Assembly: GCF_000485595.1 (NCBI RefSeq)
Contig: NW_014577116.1
Span: 423,421-487,420 of the forward strand
Direction: 5' to 3'
DNA: 64,000 nt
Origin: Priapulus caudatus
Taxonomy: Eukaryota > Priapulida > Priapulimorpha > Priapulimorphida > Priapulidae
The notes beneath the pieces are model-generated. The model saw only the letters and a program-made list of their open reading frames with translations, did not search any database and had not been told where the DNA came from. Made by a program: the position numbers and the translations under genes. This document shows, piece after piece, positions 10,762 to 57,756 of the stretch. Within the stretch, counting starts at the first letter, position 1. Each line of letters opens with the position of its first letter.

Positions 10762-12928
10762 CAGGTGGTCAAACATTAATATATAATGTTGTTCTTTTAT
10801 CAATTTTTCGTAGTTTAGTAAGATGTTTAGATAGCGTATTTAGATGTTTACATGTAGTAGTAGTAGTCGCAAAGGAAAGTGGCGTGCCTATTCAATGTTA
10901 TTTATTTATTACAACACAGACACGCACGCACGCACACGCACCGATATATATATATTTGAGTGTGTTTTTATTCCGCTGCAAAATGATTACTGTTGATATT
11001 ATTACAAAACAAAATGGGCTAGGATGTTAAATTTTCCCTCAATTTTTATTTAGATCTACGAACACAATGAAGTATGAGGAGAGTAATTCAACGAGTTGCT
11101 TCTAGTTTTTACGGAAAAAAACTAAATTAGAAGAACTAAGAGATAAGTCTCCAAAATGTGTCATCACTATATATATCGCAGGAAAACAAAGCTGAACAAA
11201 CAACAAAATATCGCATTTGGAACCATGTTCTCTACACGTAAAACCAACGTGATTATCTGCAATGTGAGCCTCCCAGCAGACCATGAAGACACATATAGAA
11301 GTACTCATTAAACCAAATGGTTAATACAGACAACAGATAAAATTCCACCACCGTAAGGCCATTGTGCAGGTCTGGAATTGTTCACTCAGGAGTTTCTTCG
11401 CTTGTTTACCTTGACATTCACGCAAGCACATGATCTGATCCTATAGGCGTACCACAACAACTGACGGTATGCATCACGCACACACCCCTGATTGTATCAT
11501 AAGGTGTTCCAGTCTAGAGACAATCTAGATCAGGAAAAGACGGTTGACGCACAGCAAGCTTATGGAACCAGATTGTTGCAAAGCAGTTAATGTAAGGCCA
11601 AGCAAAGTCACCACTCAGTCGAAAATGTAATTCTAGGCCATTTAAGTAGGTAAGATTTCCAGAGGCAACTCGGGGAAGCCATCAGAAACAGATAATATAA
11701 ACCCACCACCAATCTAGCAACCACCGGGCAGGTCAGATTCCAGAGTGACCGCTCCCTCATCCGATTCTTTTCTCAACCGCATCTGCTTTATGGCTTCACT
11801 GAAGAATGTGAGTCAGTATAGGAGACAACTGACGTCCACACAGAACGAGTTTGAGTTTTTTATGTTCAATAATGTTCCTATTGCCATCGTTCTGTGCAGA
11901 GAGAAGCAAGCATAGCATAATAGTTACCAATAAGCACGATTCCTAATAACTGCAATGTTTAGTGCAACTGTGTTTGCATAATTGCATTTCTGATCAGACT
12001 ACCATTGACCAGTGTGCCACTGAAAGCTACACTCTCCCTCTCATTAAAACATGGATCAAATGCACACGCACATGAAAAATTCCGTAGCCATATTAACCAA
12101 CCTTTGCGCTCGTAAATCTACATTTGAGATGAGTAATGCTATGAAGAAATTGAGACGATTTCTATGTGTACTACAACAATGTTAATAAATTGCCTAGTTT
12201 AAAGTCAAAGCACATTAAAAATCGAAAGCACTCTTTTACAGATTCACAAAAACTTAGAAATCTTACATGCATGATGCAGTGCATCTTCACAAAAGATTAT
12301 TACCTACATACTGCGATACTGTAGCAAATGCAAAACCTGGAAAAAGATTTTGCAGCTCAACTTCTTTTGTTACGCTTGTTCGCGATCCTATAGACTTGTT
12401 TTTGAAAGTGTTACACAATACTTAAATTACATACATATCCTTTAAACATAATACACCACACCTTACATATAATAACAGTGCAAGAAAATAGCTCATCTTT
12501 TGTAAAGAAAACTCACAAACTGCCATCCTGCCACTAGTTATGTACTATGGTATTCACTCATCTAGATTCACTTAGGCATAAACAAAGCCATTTGGGACAA
12601 AGCCCCTCCTCCTATCATGGCAATGCAGTTTGCACAACAATTAACATCTAACAGAGTTCTGCCATCCACCAAACACGGATGTATTTCTAGAACACAAGAA
12701 AACATAAAATAATATTTACATCATTCTGCCAAATAAAAGTAAAATGACGACTTACATGATCTAGACAGCATAAATGCATAGTGTACCATTCGTACACAAT
12801 GAATGCCTGCATCTTCAATAATAGCTGCTATTTTTTTTTTTATAAACCTACACCTACACGTGGTGTTTAACAAACATGCAGAAGATAGACAGAAAGTCTG
12901 CGTCAGCATTGTCCATTGGCTTGCTCTG
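10762..12928 (-). other. Probable 3' flank or 3'-UTR of the CRMP gene
   Basis: Minus-strand AATAAA candidates at 10967-10972 and 11045-11050 lie downstream of the distal CRMP stop codon at 12929. The sequence between is unique and AT-rich, with a short CGCACGCACGCACACGCA tract near 10920-10940. No conserved coding segment is visible on either strand. Confidence 0.35.
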
Positions 12929-48648
<35,720 letters not shown>

Positions 48649-51600
48649 GATGTGCGGCGATGGTCCGACGGACGAGGCACGCTGTGGCGAGACGACTCGA
48701 CGATTGTATTCGCGCGGGAATAGCGGTGTGCAGGCCTGCAGGACCCCACTCGTACGAACTCAGCCTCCACCGAGTTTCTGTCGAGACAGTTAATCGCCGT
48801 CTAACGAGATGCGGGATGCGGCGATACAGCGTAGACGCACGGCGGTGGCGGCGTTTCGCTTACGGTGTGAAAAAACCAGCGCCGGTTCCCATTCAAAGGA
48901 AGAATCTACGTGAGTTAGGTGTGTAGTGTAGCGGCGCAGCAGCAGCAGCATCAGCGAGACAGGACGGCCATGCAGCGCACGTTGCGGCTAGCCGGCATGA
49001 GCAACAACAGCAGCAGAACTAATCAATGCGACGCCGGAGTCTGCGTCTGCGCCGTGGTGCGTCAGCGACAGACCGAGTGTGTGTATGTGTGTGCACCTCG
49101 TACAACGCTCAGCATGGCAATGACTTCATATACGTCGCTCGGTGTGTGCCATCAATAAAACAGTGCTTCGTATGTGCCTGCTGCCGAGCAAAGGCCGGAC
49201 GTTGCTATGCAGGATCAGGGCCCCAGCCAGAGGGAAAGCCCAGTACACAAGGGCCACGTGCACAAAGGGCGCGTAGCGTGTGAAACATGCGTATCCCCCT
49301 CATTTACATTGCATCACCATCTGGTGCCTGCTGCATACAAACATAAATGTGCTGTTTGTTCGTAGCACAAGCTCGCGGGCTGAAAAAAACGCGAAAAAAC
49401 GCACCTGCATTGGCCACAGTAAAACTATTGTTGGCTGAGCTTTATAGTAAACGCCGCTTACGAAAACTGTAGTAGATCGATTACGAGACTTATATGAACT
49501 AATAAGTTAAAATCTGCCAATATCTCAAATATAGCCGTTACCTGAATATAAAATATGCATCAGTACTGATCGACGTACTCATTTAAAAACAACAAGATTA
49601 ACAATTACAGATTAACAAATATATATTTAAATAATAATCAGTAATTACTTTACAAGAAAATCTTTGCAAAAAGATTGTCAGTCGAAGGTTTACGAATATA
49701 TTAACGGGTTTAGCAGTGTTAACATATGACAGAGAGTTCTCTCACGCACACAGGACACATGACTCACGCGTGAGTCAGTACCGGAAATTCAATACAAAAT
49801 ATTACTACAGTGTCGTTATTCGATTGACTATTCTCTTCATCAAGAGTCAGAGACATTAGCTTATGGTTCCTGGGCAGCAAAGCTATCTGGCGCCATGATC
49901 TGTGGTAGCCGTAAACGATTTCAGCCGCCAGGGAATCCATGAAATGTGCGTGTAGCCATGACAACACAGTACACGCTATGTGTGCAACATTCCTTTCATG
50001 TCTACCAATAATAAAATCACGAATAGATGAGATTCATGTACGTATTCATAAACATGTATACATCTACTCATGTACTTTCGATAATGTATTCTCTGCCATT
50101 ATGGTACACAAACAAATAAAAACTCGAGCACCTTACTTAGAATGATAGCCATACTGATAGGGCCTACAGACGGAGAGGCAGACGGGTTGAAGGACCGAAT
50201 GACCGAACTAGAGTCCATTGAGCTTTCCCTATTCGTGCCTGCTGAAAGATCGTGATGACGTGGGTCTCTAATTATGGGTACCAGGACAGGTATCTTGGAC
50301 TATCTCCCTAATATTAGCTCACTAACTACACCCCCTAATAGCTAGCCAGGTATAGCAGCTTCCGAATGGTAACTCTCTAATAATTGCCCCCCCCCCCCTG
50401 TACTCTGTACCCGCCTGAACCTGTGACGTGTAACTCGTAGCTACGCCTAACAGTAGCCCCCTAACAATAAACCCCCCTCCTCTAATAACAGCCCCTATAA
50501 GTACATACAAACGCCCTCAAACAGTAGCTCCCTAACCATACCCCGCTAAACAACTACCGTATGAGTCATCAAATAACCCGACTGTTTGCGCAGCCTCTGT
50601 TTGCCACGTCAGACGTGAACAAAGGCATGCATGAGATTCACATGCGCATGTACCTCACGTTCGCTATGATACCATAATGTACATCACACCATAACAAAGA
50701 ATGATAATTCATTCTATTATATATACATAATAACCAGGGGCTAATAATGACATATGCCAAATTGTCATTATTAACCCCTGATATAACTATATTAGGCCTG
50801 CACACAAAACACCAAGCATGTTTCATGGCTCACGCACGCACGCACGCACGCACAACCGATATACAATCGAACAAATAGTATTACATTATATATTATATAC
50901 ATTATTACATTACATATTACATATTACATTACATTATATATACAACAATATACACCGAAATACAATAAGATAATATAAATTAGTATACAATAAGCTGGCG
51001 TAATGCAAGTAATGCGTTCCCAAACAAACGTTCGTAGCGCGAAAATCCGTAACGTGAAACATCTTTTACCAATGACTGCCATTATAAGAAGATGCCTTTG
51101 TACGGAAAATCTTCAGATTACTCAATTTTTAGCCAAGTTACTGATATTTTTCCCGACAGGAGGGGTTGAGCCTGCTCTGCTACTGTTTGCTCCCATCGGC
51201 TCCCTAGGTTGCAAGCCCGAATTCGCATTGAATTCAGTTAAATGAATATGGGAGATAGGTCTCGGGAACCAAATACTAAATCAAAATGATCAATTTGCGC
51301 GTGATGTACGAATGTAAGCAAAATAAAAAAATAAAAAAATTTAATCAGGATTTGTCAAAATTGTAAATTATGTTTCATGCAAAATCATAATTATAGTTTG
51401 ATCTTTTCTTGGGTCCAAGCAAGTGCATAGACTCTTAAAACAATCACAATAAACGCATTTGCGAATTTTCATAGATTGGTCCCTGACGAGTTACTGATTT
51501 CTGGGCTGTAGCTACCTGCTCTTCTCTTTATCACACTGATCTGAATGCCAAAAAGTCATCTGAAGTCGGCTGCCGTTCTCCGCGGGTCTTTTCTGGTACG

Positions 51601-51813
51601 GCTATCTGTAGCAGCTTGATGTGTTTATGATTTACTGCTTTTAAATGTAAGTAACATATACTTGGAGTATACTAGACTAGACTAGACTACAGTGAAACGC
51701 GCAAACTTCATAAACAGTGCACGTAAGATCAAACTGTCTGCTGCAATCGAATTACGTGACCTAAATTAAATTAACCCACGAAGTGCATCTTTACAATTTC
51801 TATCTTACGCAAA
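48649..51813. other. Upstream region of the CRMP gene, then intergenic
   Basis: 48649-49080 is GC-rich with CAGCAGCAG tracts (48935-48953, 49003-49015), probably 5'-UTR and promoter of CRMP exon A; I see no clear TATA box. Further on it is AT-rich with a degenerate CTAATAnCAGCCCC-like tandem repeat (50310-50550), a palindrome at 50735-50780, CGCA repeats (50831-50852) and ATTACATTATATA repeats (50880-50950). No gene supported. Confidence 0.45.
50735..50780. repeat. 46-bp palindrome, CAGGGGCTAATAATGACA arms
   Basis: Left arm CAGGGGCTAATAATGACA pairs with TGTCATTATTAACCCCTG over an 11-base loop, in a TATATA-rich context with ATATA after it. Same architecture as 31247 and 62527 but a different arm sequence. 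Confidence 0.8.
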
Positions 51814-51885
51814 TCCTCGATAGTATAGTGGTTAGTATCCCCGCCTGTCACGCGGGAGACCGGGGTTCAATTCCCCGTCGGGGAG
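51814..51885 (+). tRNA. tRNA-Asp (GTC), copy 1
   Basis: 72 nt folding as a complete cloverleaf: acceptor TCCTCGA with TCGGGGA, D arm with TAGTGGTTAGTA, anticodon stem CCCGC/GCGGG, anticodon GTC at 51847-51849, T arm GGTTCAATTCC. A TTTT terminator follows at 51889-51892. No intron. Confidence 0.97.
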
Positions 51886-52662
51886 TCCTTTTGCACTGTT
51901 TATTACAAAATGCGCTTGCCAATTTCATACAAAATCTGTTTATTTTTGTATATGACATTGATAGAGATAGTTGCCACAATTTATTACATAACCAGGATTG
52001 AACTCAGAAATAATATTCTAATTATAGACTATATATTTCTATGCCTACACAACAGACACATGCACGCACACGCGCGCACACACGCGCGCACACACGCGCG
52101 CGCACGCTCACACACACACGCACGCGCGCGCGCACGCACGCACGCGCGCACGCTCACACACACACGCACGCGCGCGCGCGCGTACAGGATACATAAAAAG
52201 ATACAATGTAACAGGTGAAATGCAATGCTTATTTAGTGGTACACTGTAATAAATCATTGCAAAGTTAAGGACGTTATAAAATATGCACTGGTTTATGACT
52301 AGAAATGAAAATTAATGCTATGATAATTATTTTTCAATTTTCACACATTAAATTTACAGGTGAAAATCTATTTCGTCGATAATGAATTAATCTACATCAA
52401 TAACTTTACAATCCAATTTTCTACCCTCCATAGCTCCTGAACATACGTTTAAAGTTCACAACAAATCAAACCGTTCAAACCAGTTTACAAAGTATTCATG
52501 AAAGAATGGCCCCTGTATGAAAAATTTCCGTGTCAAGTGTCTCCAGAAGACATCATTACAGGACTTCAATTAATTAATTAGCGTGTGCGGGTGTGTATGT
52601 GTGTGCGTGCGGTCGAATAGGTCGAAATTAAAGAGATACTAAGTGCTCAGAAGCGTGCGAGA

Positions 52663-52693
<31 letters not shown>

Positions 52694-52701
52694 CAACCGC
52701 A

Positions 52702-52747
<46 letters not shown>

Positions 52748-52936
52748 TCACCATATACACTGGCCTGTTTATTTCATGTATGCAACAAGAATATTTTTGC
52801 CTGCACATCACTATAGATTTGTTAGCTAGTGATGATAGACCTTGTGTGAACAGAGTGCAGTCATTGCAAAATAACAATAATGAATCTTAATTCGATCACT
52901 AATAAATATCTTTCGCATGTTGCGTAAACAAGTCAA
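51886..52936. other. Spacer between the tRNA-Asp genes with CA/CG microsatellites
   Basis: CACGCGCG-type repeats at 52060-52182 and CGCA/CA repeats at 52665-52747 on otherwise unique AT-rich sequence. No gene seen. Confidence 0.7.
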
Positions 52937-53008
52937 TCCTCGATAGTATAGTGGTTAGTATCCCCGCCTGTCACGCGGGAGACCGGGGTTCAATTCCCCG
53001 TCGGGGAG
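52937..53008 (+). tRNA. tRNA-Asp (GTC), copy 2
   Basis: Identical over all 72 nt to the copy at 51814, same strand, 1.1 kb downstream. TTTT follows at 53010. Flanks are unrelated, so each copy has its own context. Confidence 0.97.
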
Positions 53009-53332
53009 GTTTTATGAGATTCTTTTGCAGGAATACCGTGTTAATTAAACTTACATTTATTCAATCGAAATCAGAATGAAATACAGCCTTTAAAATTTTG
53101 TAAACAAACATTCTACATAAACAATTTCAACAACTCCAATCTTGAACTATGATCATAACGCAGCGGTGCGAGACAATATAATAAGTGTGTGGGCCAGCTA
53201 GTGCACGATTAGCAAATTACGATTAGCAGGATTGGCAGTATTGTAAAACGGTGTATAATCAGCAGATTTATATTTAGTATGGGAAATGTTTCAAATTCTT
53301 CCAAAAATTAAAAAATTAATTTAGAAAATGAT

Positions 53333-53405
53333 CGCCCAACGTGGGGCTTGAACCCACGACCCCGGGATTAAGAGTCCCGTGCTCTACCGACTGAGCTAGC
53401 CAGGC
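53333..53405 (-). tRNA. tRNA-Lys (CTT)
   Basis: 73 nt on the minus strand beginning GCCTGGCTAGCTCAGTCGGT; anticodon CTT at 53370-53372, T arm GGGTTCAAGCCCC, ending GTTGGGC plus discriminator G. Complete cloverleaf; acceptor stem contains G-U pairs. T-rich sequence follows on its 3' side. Confidence 0.96.
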
Positions 53406-54184
53406 TACATATGAGCTGACATTATAAAATTCAATCTCATGCAAATATTTAATTTTCAAATACTTCACTCACTGGTAGTTCCAACAAATCAGTAAAAATT
53501 AAAATAATGTATAATAAATCTTATTGCACCACTAATAACTCTCCTATCTGTGGTATACAAGTCCTCACTGCAAAAGAAACGCCTAACGTCGGCGCGAATG
53601 CTGACTCTCTGCACTGCGCTGTGTACTTCCCATACATAATCCGCAGTTCCCTGCTATTATCTACTTCTGATAAGATGAAAGATACGCTCTTGATACAGCT
53701 CAGCCACCACAGACACTAACGTTAATGATTACCGCTCCTGCTCGTAACGGCCGCTAGGGCCTACTCACTAGAGTCAGTGTAGCGAACGCAGTCAAGCGTA
53801 ACATGACGACTGGTATTATACAGGTTACCACAGACACGTGCTTCTACGTTATATTTCTACATTGTGCTGCCATCTGTTGGCAGAAAGAGACACAAATCCC
53901 AGATCATTGATTCACAAGCAGCTAGCAAACCCAGTCACAAATTTACGTTGCTCTGCGTACAGACAGACCTTTAGACCGTCCGGTGGTACATTAGTAATGT
54001 AATCACTCTGACTGGGCACGCGCGCGGTGTCGATGTTTAAACCTGTGCAACTCATACCATGATGGTCCGAGCACCGCATGCGCGCATGTACACAGACAGG
54101 GGCATAACGAGCTTTTGCAGCGGCGTGATTGCGGCTTCGTATTGATTTGGTTAGTTCTATTGTACAGCGACATCAAACAAGAAC
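53406..54184. other. Intergenic stretch and BORCS7 upstream region
   Basis: Unique sequence. The last 200 bases are more GC-rich (CACGCGCGCGGTG near 54016) and are the likely BORCS7 promoter and 5'-UTR, though no defined element is visible. Confidence 0.4.
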
Positions 54185-54364
54185 ATGGCTTCGCGGGTAA
54201 CACATGCTCAGCAGCAGTCACAGAGAAACCTAGACGCAAAGATAAGGCTGTCGGCGAAGATTCAGCGCAATATTGACGACACTGCATTGCTTGGTAAGCA
54301 GCTGTTCAAGGGAGCGCGGGCCACAGATATCCTGACACACACGGCAAGAAACTTTGCCATTCAG
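54185..54364 (+). CDS. BORCS7: BORCS7 exon 1
   Basis: BORC complex subunit 7. BORC sits on the lysosome surface and recruits Arl8 and kinesin to move lysosomes outward. The exon has 60 codons from ATG in the context CAAGAACATGG, beginning MASRVTHAQQQSQRNLDAKI; the conserved part is ALLGKQLFKGARATDILTHT, then ARNFAIQ. It aligns without gaps to human BORCS7 (ALTKQVLKGSRSSELL, AARNMVLQ). Donor CAG|GTGAGT at 54365, phase 0. The N-terminal 25 residues are not conserved. With exon 2 the product is 118 residues, against about 106 in human. Confidence 0.87.
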
Positions 54365-54981
54365 GTGAGTGAACGCAGTCGTATTAATGAACGCAACTAA
54401 TGCAATGGAATGTAGCAATGCCATACTATTACAATATTAGGTCACATCAGGCGAGTCATGACAGGTGAGTATTCTGAATTGATGCTAGAAGCTTTACCGT
54501 TCGTCCTCAGTCCATATGGCATGTTAACTCAGCATTTGTAGGAAGGAGTTAATATTTAATATTAGTGTGACTCTGTTCTGTATAGAGAATTCTCACACTG
54601 TGCGCATTTTCTTCAAAACATTCTACTTTAATTGCCACATATTAAATCTGATACATTTCCTACACTCCAGTGGTGCCACCTGGATGTGAGATTTCCCCCG
54701 TTTTCTGCATATTATCACTGTGGTAGGAATAACTTGTGCTATACTGAATATCACTAGGCTCTCCAACAATGCATAGCTTCAGAGAATGATTAGTTTCTGT
54801 ATGCTATGTTTATTAATTCACAAATTTGGTGAAGCCATCTAAAAATGCCCTTACATTACATACTCACAACCGTAGCTTGCAAAACTGCATGACAGTGCTC
54901 AAAAGCTTAAATTTGAACAGTAGTATGTGACTCGGTCAAAGTACACATTATTTATTCATTATAATTATTGGCTGGTATTAT

Positions 54982-55170
54982 TTCTCCGGCAGCCGGAGAA
55001 GCAGCGGTGAAAACCATCGTTAGTTCTCCGGCCGCCGGAGAATTAAGAACTAATTTTCTTGTTAGATCTCCGGCGCCGGAGAAACAAGTGTACGTTTTCA
55101 GCACTGCTTCTCCGGCTTTGCCGTAGTCATAGTTAAATCCAATCATAGTTAAATTCTCCGGCAGACCGAA
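54982..55170. repeat. Cluster of TTCTCCGG palindromes
   Basis: TTCTCCGGCAGCCGGAGAA (54982-55000), TTCTCCGGCCGCCGGAGAA (55024-55042), TCTCCGGCGCCGGAGA (55067-55082), then half-sites near 55108 and 55153. Short direct repeats CATAGTTAAAT/TCATAGTTAAAT lie at 55127-55154. Probably part of a degenerate miniature element. Confidence 0.8.
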
Positions 55171-55749
55171 GTGTCCCGCCGCCGCTGTATTCCGCCTGTG
55201 GGCCGCCGCCGCCGCCCCGCTGCCGCAACCCTAACCCTAACCCTTACTTCTGGTTTGGACCTTATGGTTTTATGGTTTGGTTATGGTTTGCGCAGCGGCA
55301 TAGTCTGCTTTTTTAACGGAGAAGCTAGTTTGATTTCTTGGCTTAGTTGTCCGGCTTGCCAGGGAAATAATCACTTTGATATTTATGATGTTTTCACATT
55401 CATGTGTGCGACTGAGTGTGCACCTCATAGATTGATACAAAATTTAATCCCCACATATTAGGTAATCCTTAGGACATATGAGACTTCTCCGCCTGGTGTA
55501 ATCTATAAATATATGCATGAATATGACTAAATTAGAGTAGACCTGTACACTATAGACCTGTGCTGGCAAGATTCTACAACTATAACACTGGTGATTACAT
55601 GAATGAAATATATATGATGGCGATTATATGGTGATTATATGAATGGAAACATCTCATTGTGTTTATAATTTCCAAACATGCTGCTATGCAATTATTAAAT
55701 TCAGTTAAATACAAAGTTCTCTTTAAATACAAATAATAAAGGTGTAGTG

Positions 55750-55985
55750 CAGGGTTCTCCAAGAACACTTATAGCCTGGCGGCCCGCCAGGCTATCGTCG
55801 AGCCCCGCCATCCTAAAATGCACCCGCCACTCTAAATATCATAGCCGCCATGCTAAATTATAAATATCATAGCCCCCGGACCCCCCTAGCACGCAAACCG
55901 CCTTCGGCGATTTGCAACTAGGACCGTAAAGGCAGCACGGGGGCAGCACCCGCCATGCTATAATGAAAAAGCTTGGAGAACCCTG
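55750..55985. mobile_element. 236-bp hAT-like miniature element
   Basis: Inverted ends CAGGGTTCTCCAAG and CTTGGAGAACCCTG, perfect over 14 bases. The interior has CCGCCA-rich words (GCCCGCCAGGC, ACCCGCCATGC). No clear target duplication, no coding capacity. Confidence 0.8.
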
Positions 55986-56099
55986 TGGCCTGTAGTGGTA
56001 ATTTTTTCACACTATCAATCTTTTACAGGCAATTAATTACTAGCGCTGCGATCCACATCGTATTGAACACATGTATGAGTCATGTATCATGCATTACAG

Positions 56100-56276
56100 G
56101 AACATGCGGTAGACAACTCTGATGTCAACCTCACTAAGATGCACCTTCTATCAGCTCATCTCCACTGCCAACTGGAAGCGATAGAAAAGAGTACCTACTC
56201 CCTAGAGGGCGTGCGGGACCATGCTAAAGCGCTAAGTCTTATGCACTGTAACTCCACGCAGTCTGATGCAAGCTGA
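56100..56276 (+). CDS. BORCS7: BORCS7 exon 2
   Basis: Acceptor GCATTACAG ends at 56099. 58 codons plus TGA (56274-56276). Encodes EHAVDNSDVNLTKMHLLSAH, then LHCQLEAIEKSTYSLEGVRD and a short tail. It matches the second half of human BORCS7 (EDAILHSEDSLRKMAII, HLQYQQEAIQKN) in register with exon 1. The predicted helix supports coiled-coil packing in BORC. No close AATAAA follows. Confidence 0.88.
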   Translation, partial: EHAVDNSDVNLTKMHLLSAHLHCQLEAIEKSTYSLEGVRDHAKALSLMHCNSTQSDAS

Positions 56277-56872
56277 TCGGCAGAGCAACACTGCAAAGTT
56301 CAGGCATGAAGATGTACTTCTACATCTGTGCGCGAAATCTGTGTGACATGGAGACTGTGTGATATGGAGCTATTATGTCGGCCGTAATGGCATTTGCACT
56401 AGAGCGAGCTGTTGTAGCCTGTATACTAGATATTAACACAGCACCCAAATGATGCTAGGTACTTGTCAATTATACGTGTTTGCAGGTACAGCAAATTTGA
56501 AATATATTTGAGGCCTAGACTTAGGAACCTACTTGGAATGGTGAATATGAGCGCTCCACTATAAGGTCATGGAATCTCTGCTTTTGCTGTGCCGGTCAAT
56601 TAATTAATACAAGTCTCTTGTGCGCTGCACTGCTGGATTTATCATTTGGGAATACAGATATTGCAGGATGTACCAGTCTTTCCATGGCAATCTGTCTCTA
56701 GGAATACAGCCATTGCAGGATGCACTAGTCTCGCTACACCAAATGAATGTCTCACTTCGTCACAGTCACAGATGCGACACGTACATGTATCACAATGTAA
56801 TTACAGGCATGATTGTGATCTTCTAGAGCCATCGGTTAAAAACGTAGTCCAGATATCGTTACTTTAGAGCTA

Positions 56873-57041
56873 AAGCCCGGCGCACACGTGAGTTATTTTA
56901 CTCTCCGTGTGCGGCGGATTTTGGTTGAGTAATTTGACGCATGCGTCATTTTACTTCTGTGTGCGGCGGATTTTCGTTGAGTAATTTGACTCATGCGTCA
57001 TTTTACTTGAGTAATTTATAACTCGCGTGTGCGTCGGGCTT
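56873..57041. mobile_element. Miniature element with GCCCGGCGCACACG ends
   Basis: Ends AAGCCCGGCGCACACG and CGTGTGCGTCGGGCTT, flanked by TAA on both sides, which suits the 3-bp targets of PIF/Harbinger elements. Inside is a direct repeat of about 58 bp (TGTGCGGCGGATTTT, then GTTGAGTAATTTGAC and GCATGCGTCATTTTACTT-like). Confidence 0.75.
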
Positions 57042-57240
57042 AAGTGCTCTGTATCTCATTTTTATTCTTGCAACAATACCAGATAGTCAGTGTTTAAGAA
57101 ATATGGCCAGCAAATTATATGAGTAGAAACCAAATTATAAACACAATTTCTTTCTGCAAGTACAAATCTTGCATACTTTAAATGTCATTTGAAATTTGTC
57201 AATTTGTGTTTTGGTACATTTACATTTTAGTATTCTCAGG

Positions 57241-57620
57241 AGAATTGAGAGAAAGGGAGAGAGAGGGAGGGAGGTAAGAGAAATAGAAGGAGAGAGCGAG
57301 AGAAAGAGAGAGAGAGAGAGAGGGAGAGAAAGAGAGCAATGGGCAATAGTGAGAAAGACAGGGTTAACTTAGAGAGAGGGGGAGAGAGAGAGAGAGAGGA
57401 GGGAAGCGAAGGGAAGGAACCAGACAGATGGACAAACAGACAAACAGACACTGAGACAGACATGTGCACACACAAACCCATGTCTGTCTGTCTGCCTGCC
57501 TGTCTGCTTGCCTGACTGTGTCTGTCGTCTGCCTGTCTGCCTGCCTGCCTTTGCCAGCCTATCTGCACACACGTATGCACACGTACACACAGGGGGCGAG
57601 AGACAGAGAGAGAAAGAGAG
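57241..57620. repeat. GA-rich and GACA/CTGC microsatellites
   Basis: GAGAGAGG-type sequence (57245-57400), then GACA repeats (57420-57460) and TGTCTGCC repeats (57480-57550). Long open frames over it are spurious. Confidence 0.95.
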
Positions 57621-57756
57621 ACAAGAAGAAAAACATACAGGTGGCGGAAAGAATATATGCTGACTAGAACCTGACTTAGTAACATATATACTAGTTTACA
57701 TAAGTTAGCATAATATGTTTTTGTATGAAATTTAGAGAAGCATAACTTTCGTTACG

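Larger units (their letters stand above)
54365..56099. other. BORCS7 intron with miniature elements
   Basis: Contains the CCGG palindrome cluster (54982-55170), a short (CCCTAA)n-like tract (55227-55245) and a hAT-like miniature element (55750-55985). The rest is unique AT-rich sequence. Confidence 0.7.

Noticed and set aside
49764-49967. Minus-strand 67-codon frame as a coding exon
   Set aside because: Length expected by chance; no recognisable motif, acceptor or donor.
57236-57685. Minus-strand 149-codon frame
   Set aside because: Translation of GA and GACA microsatellites.
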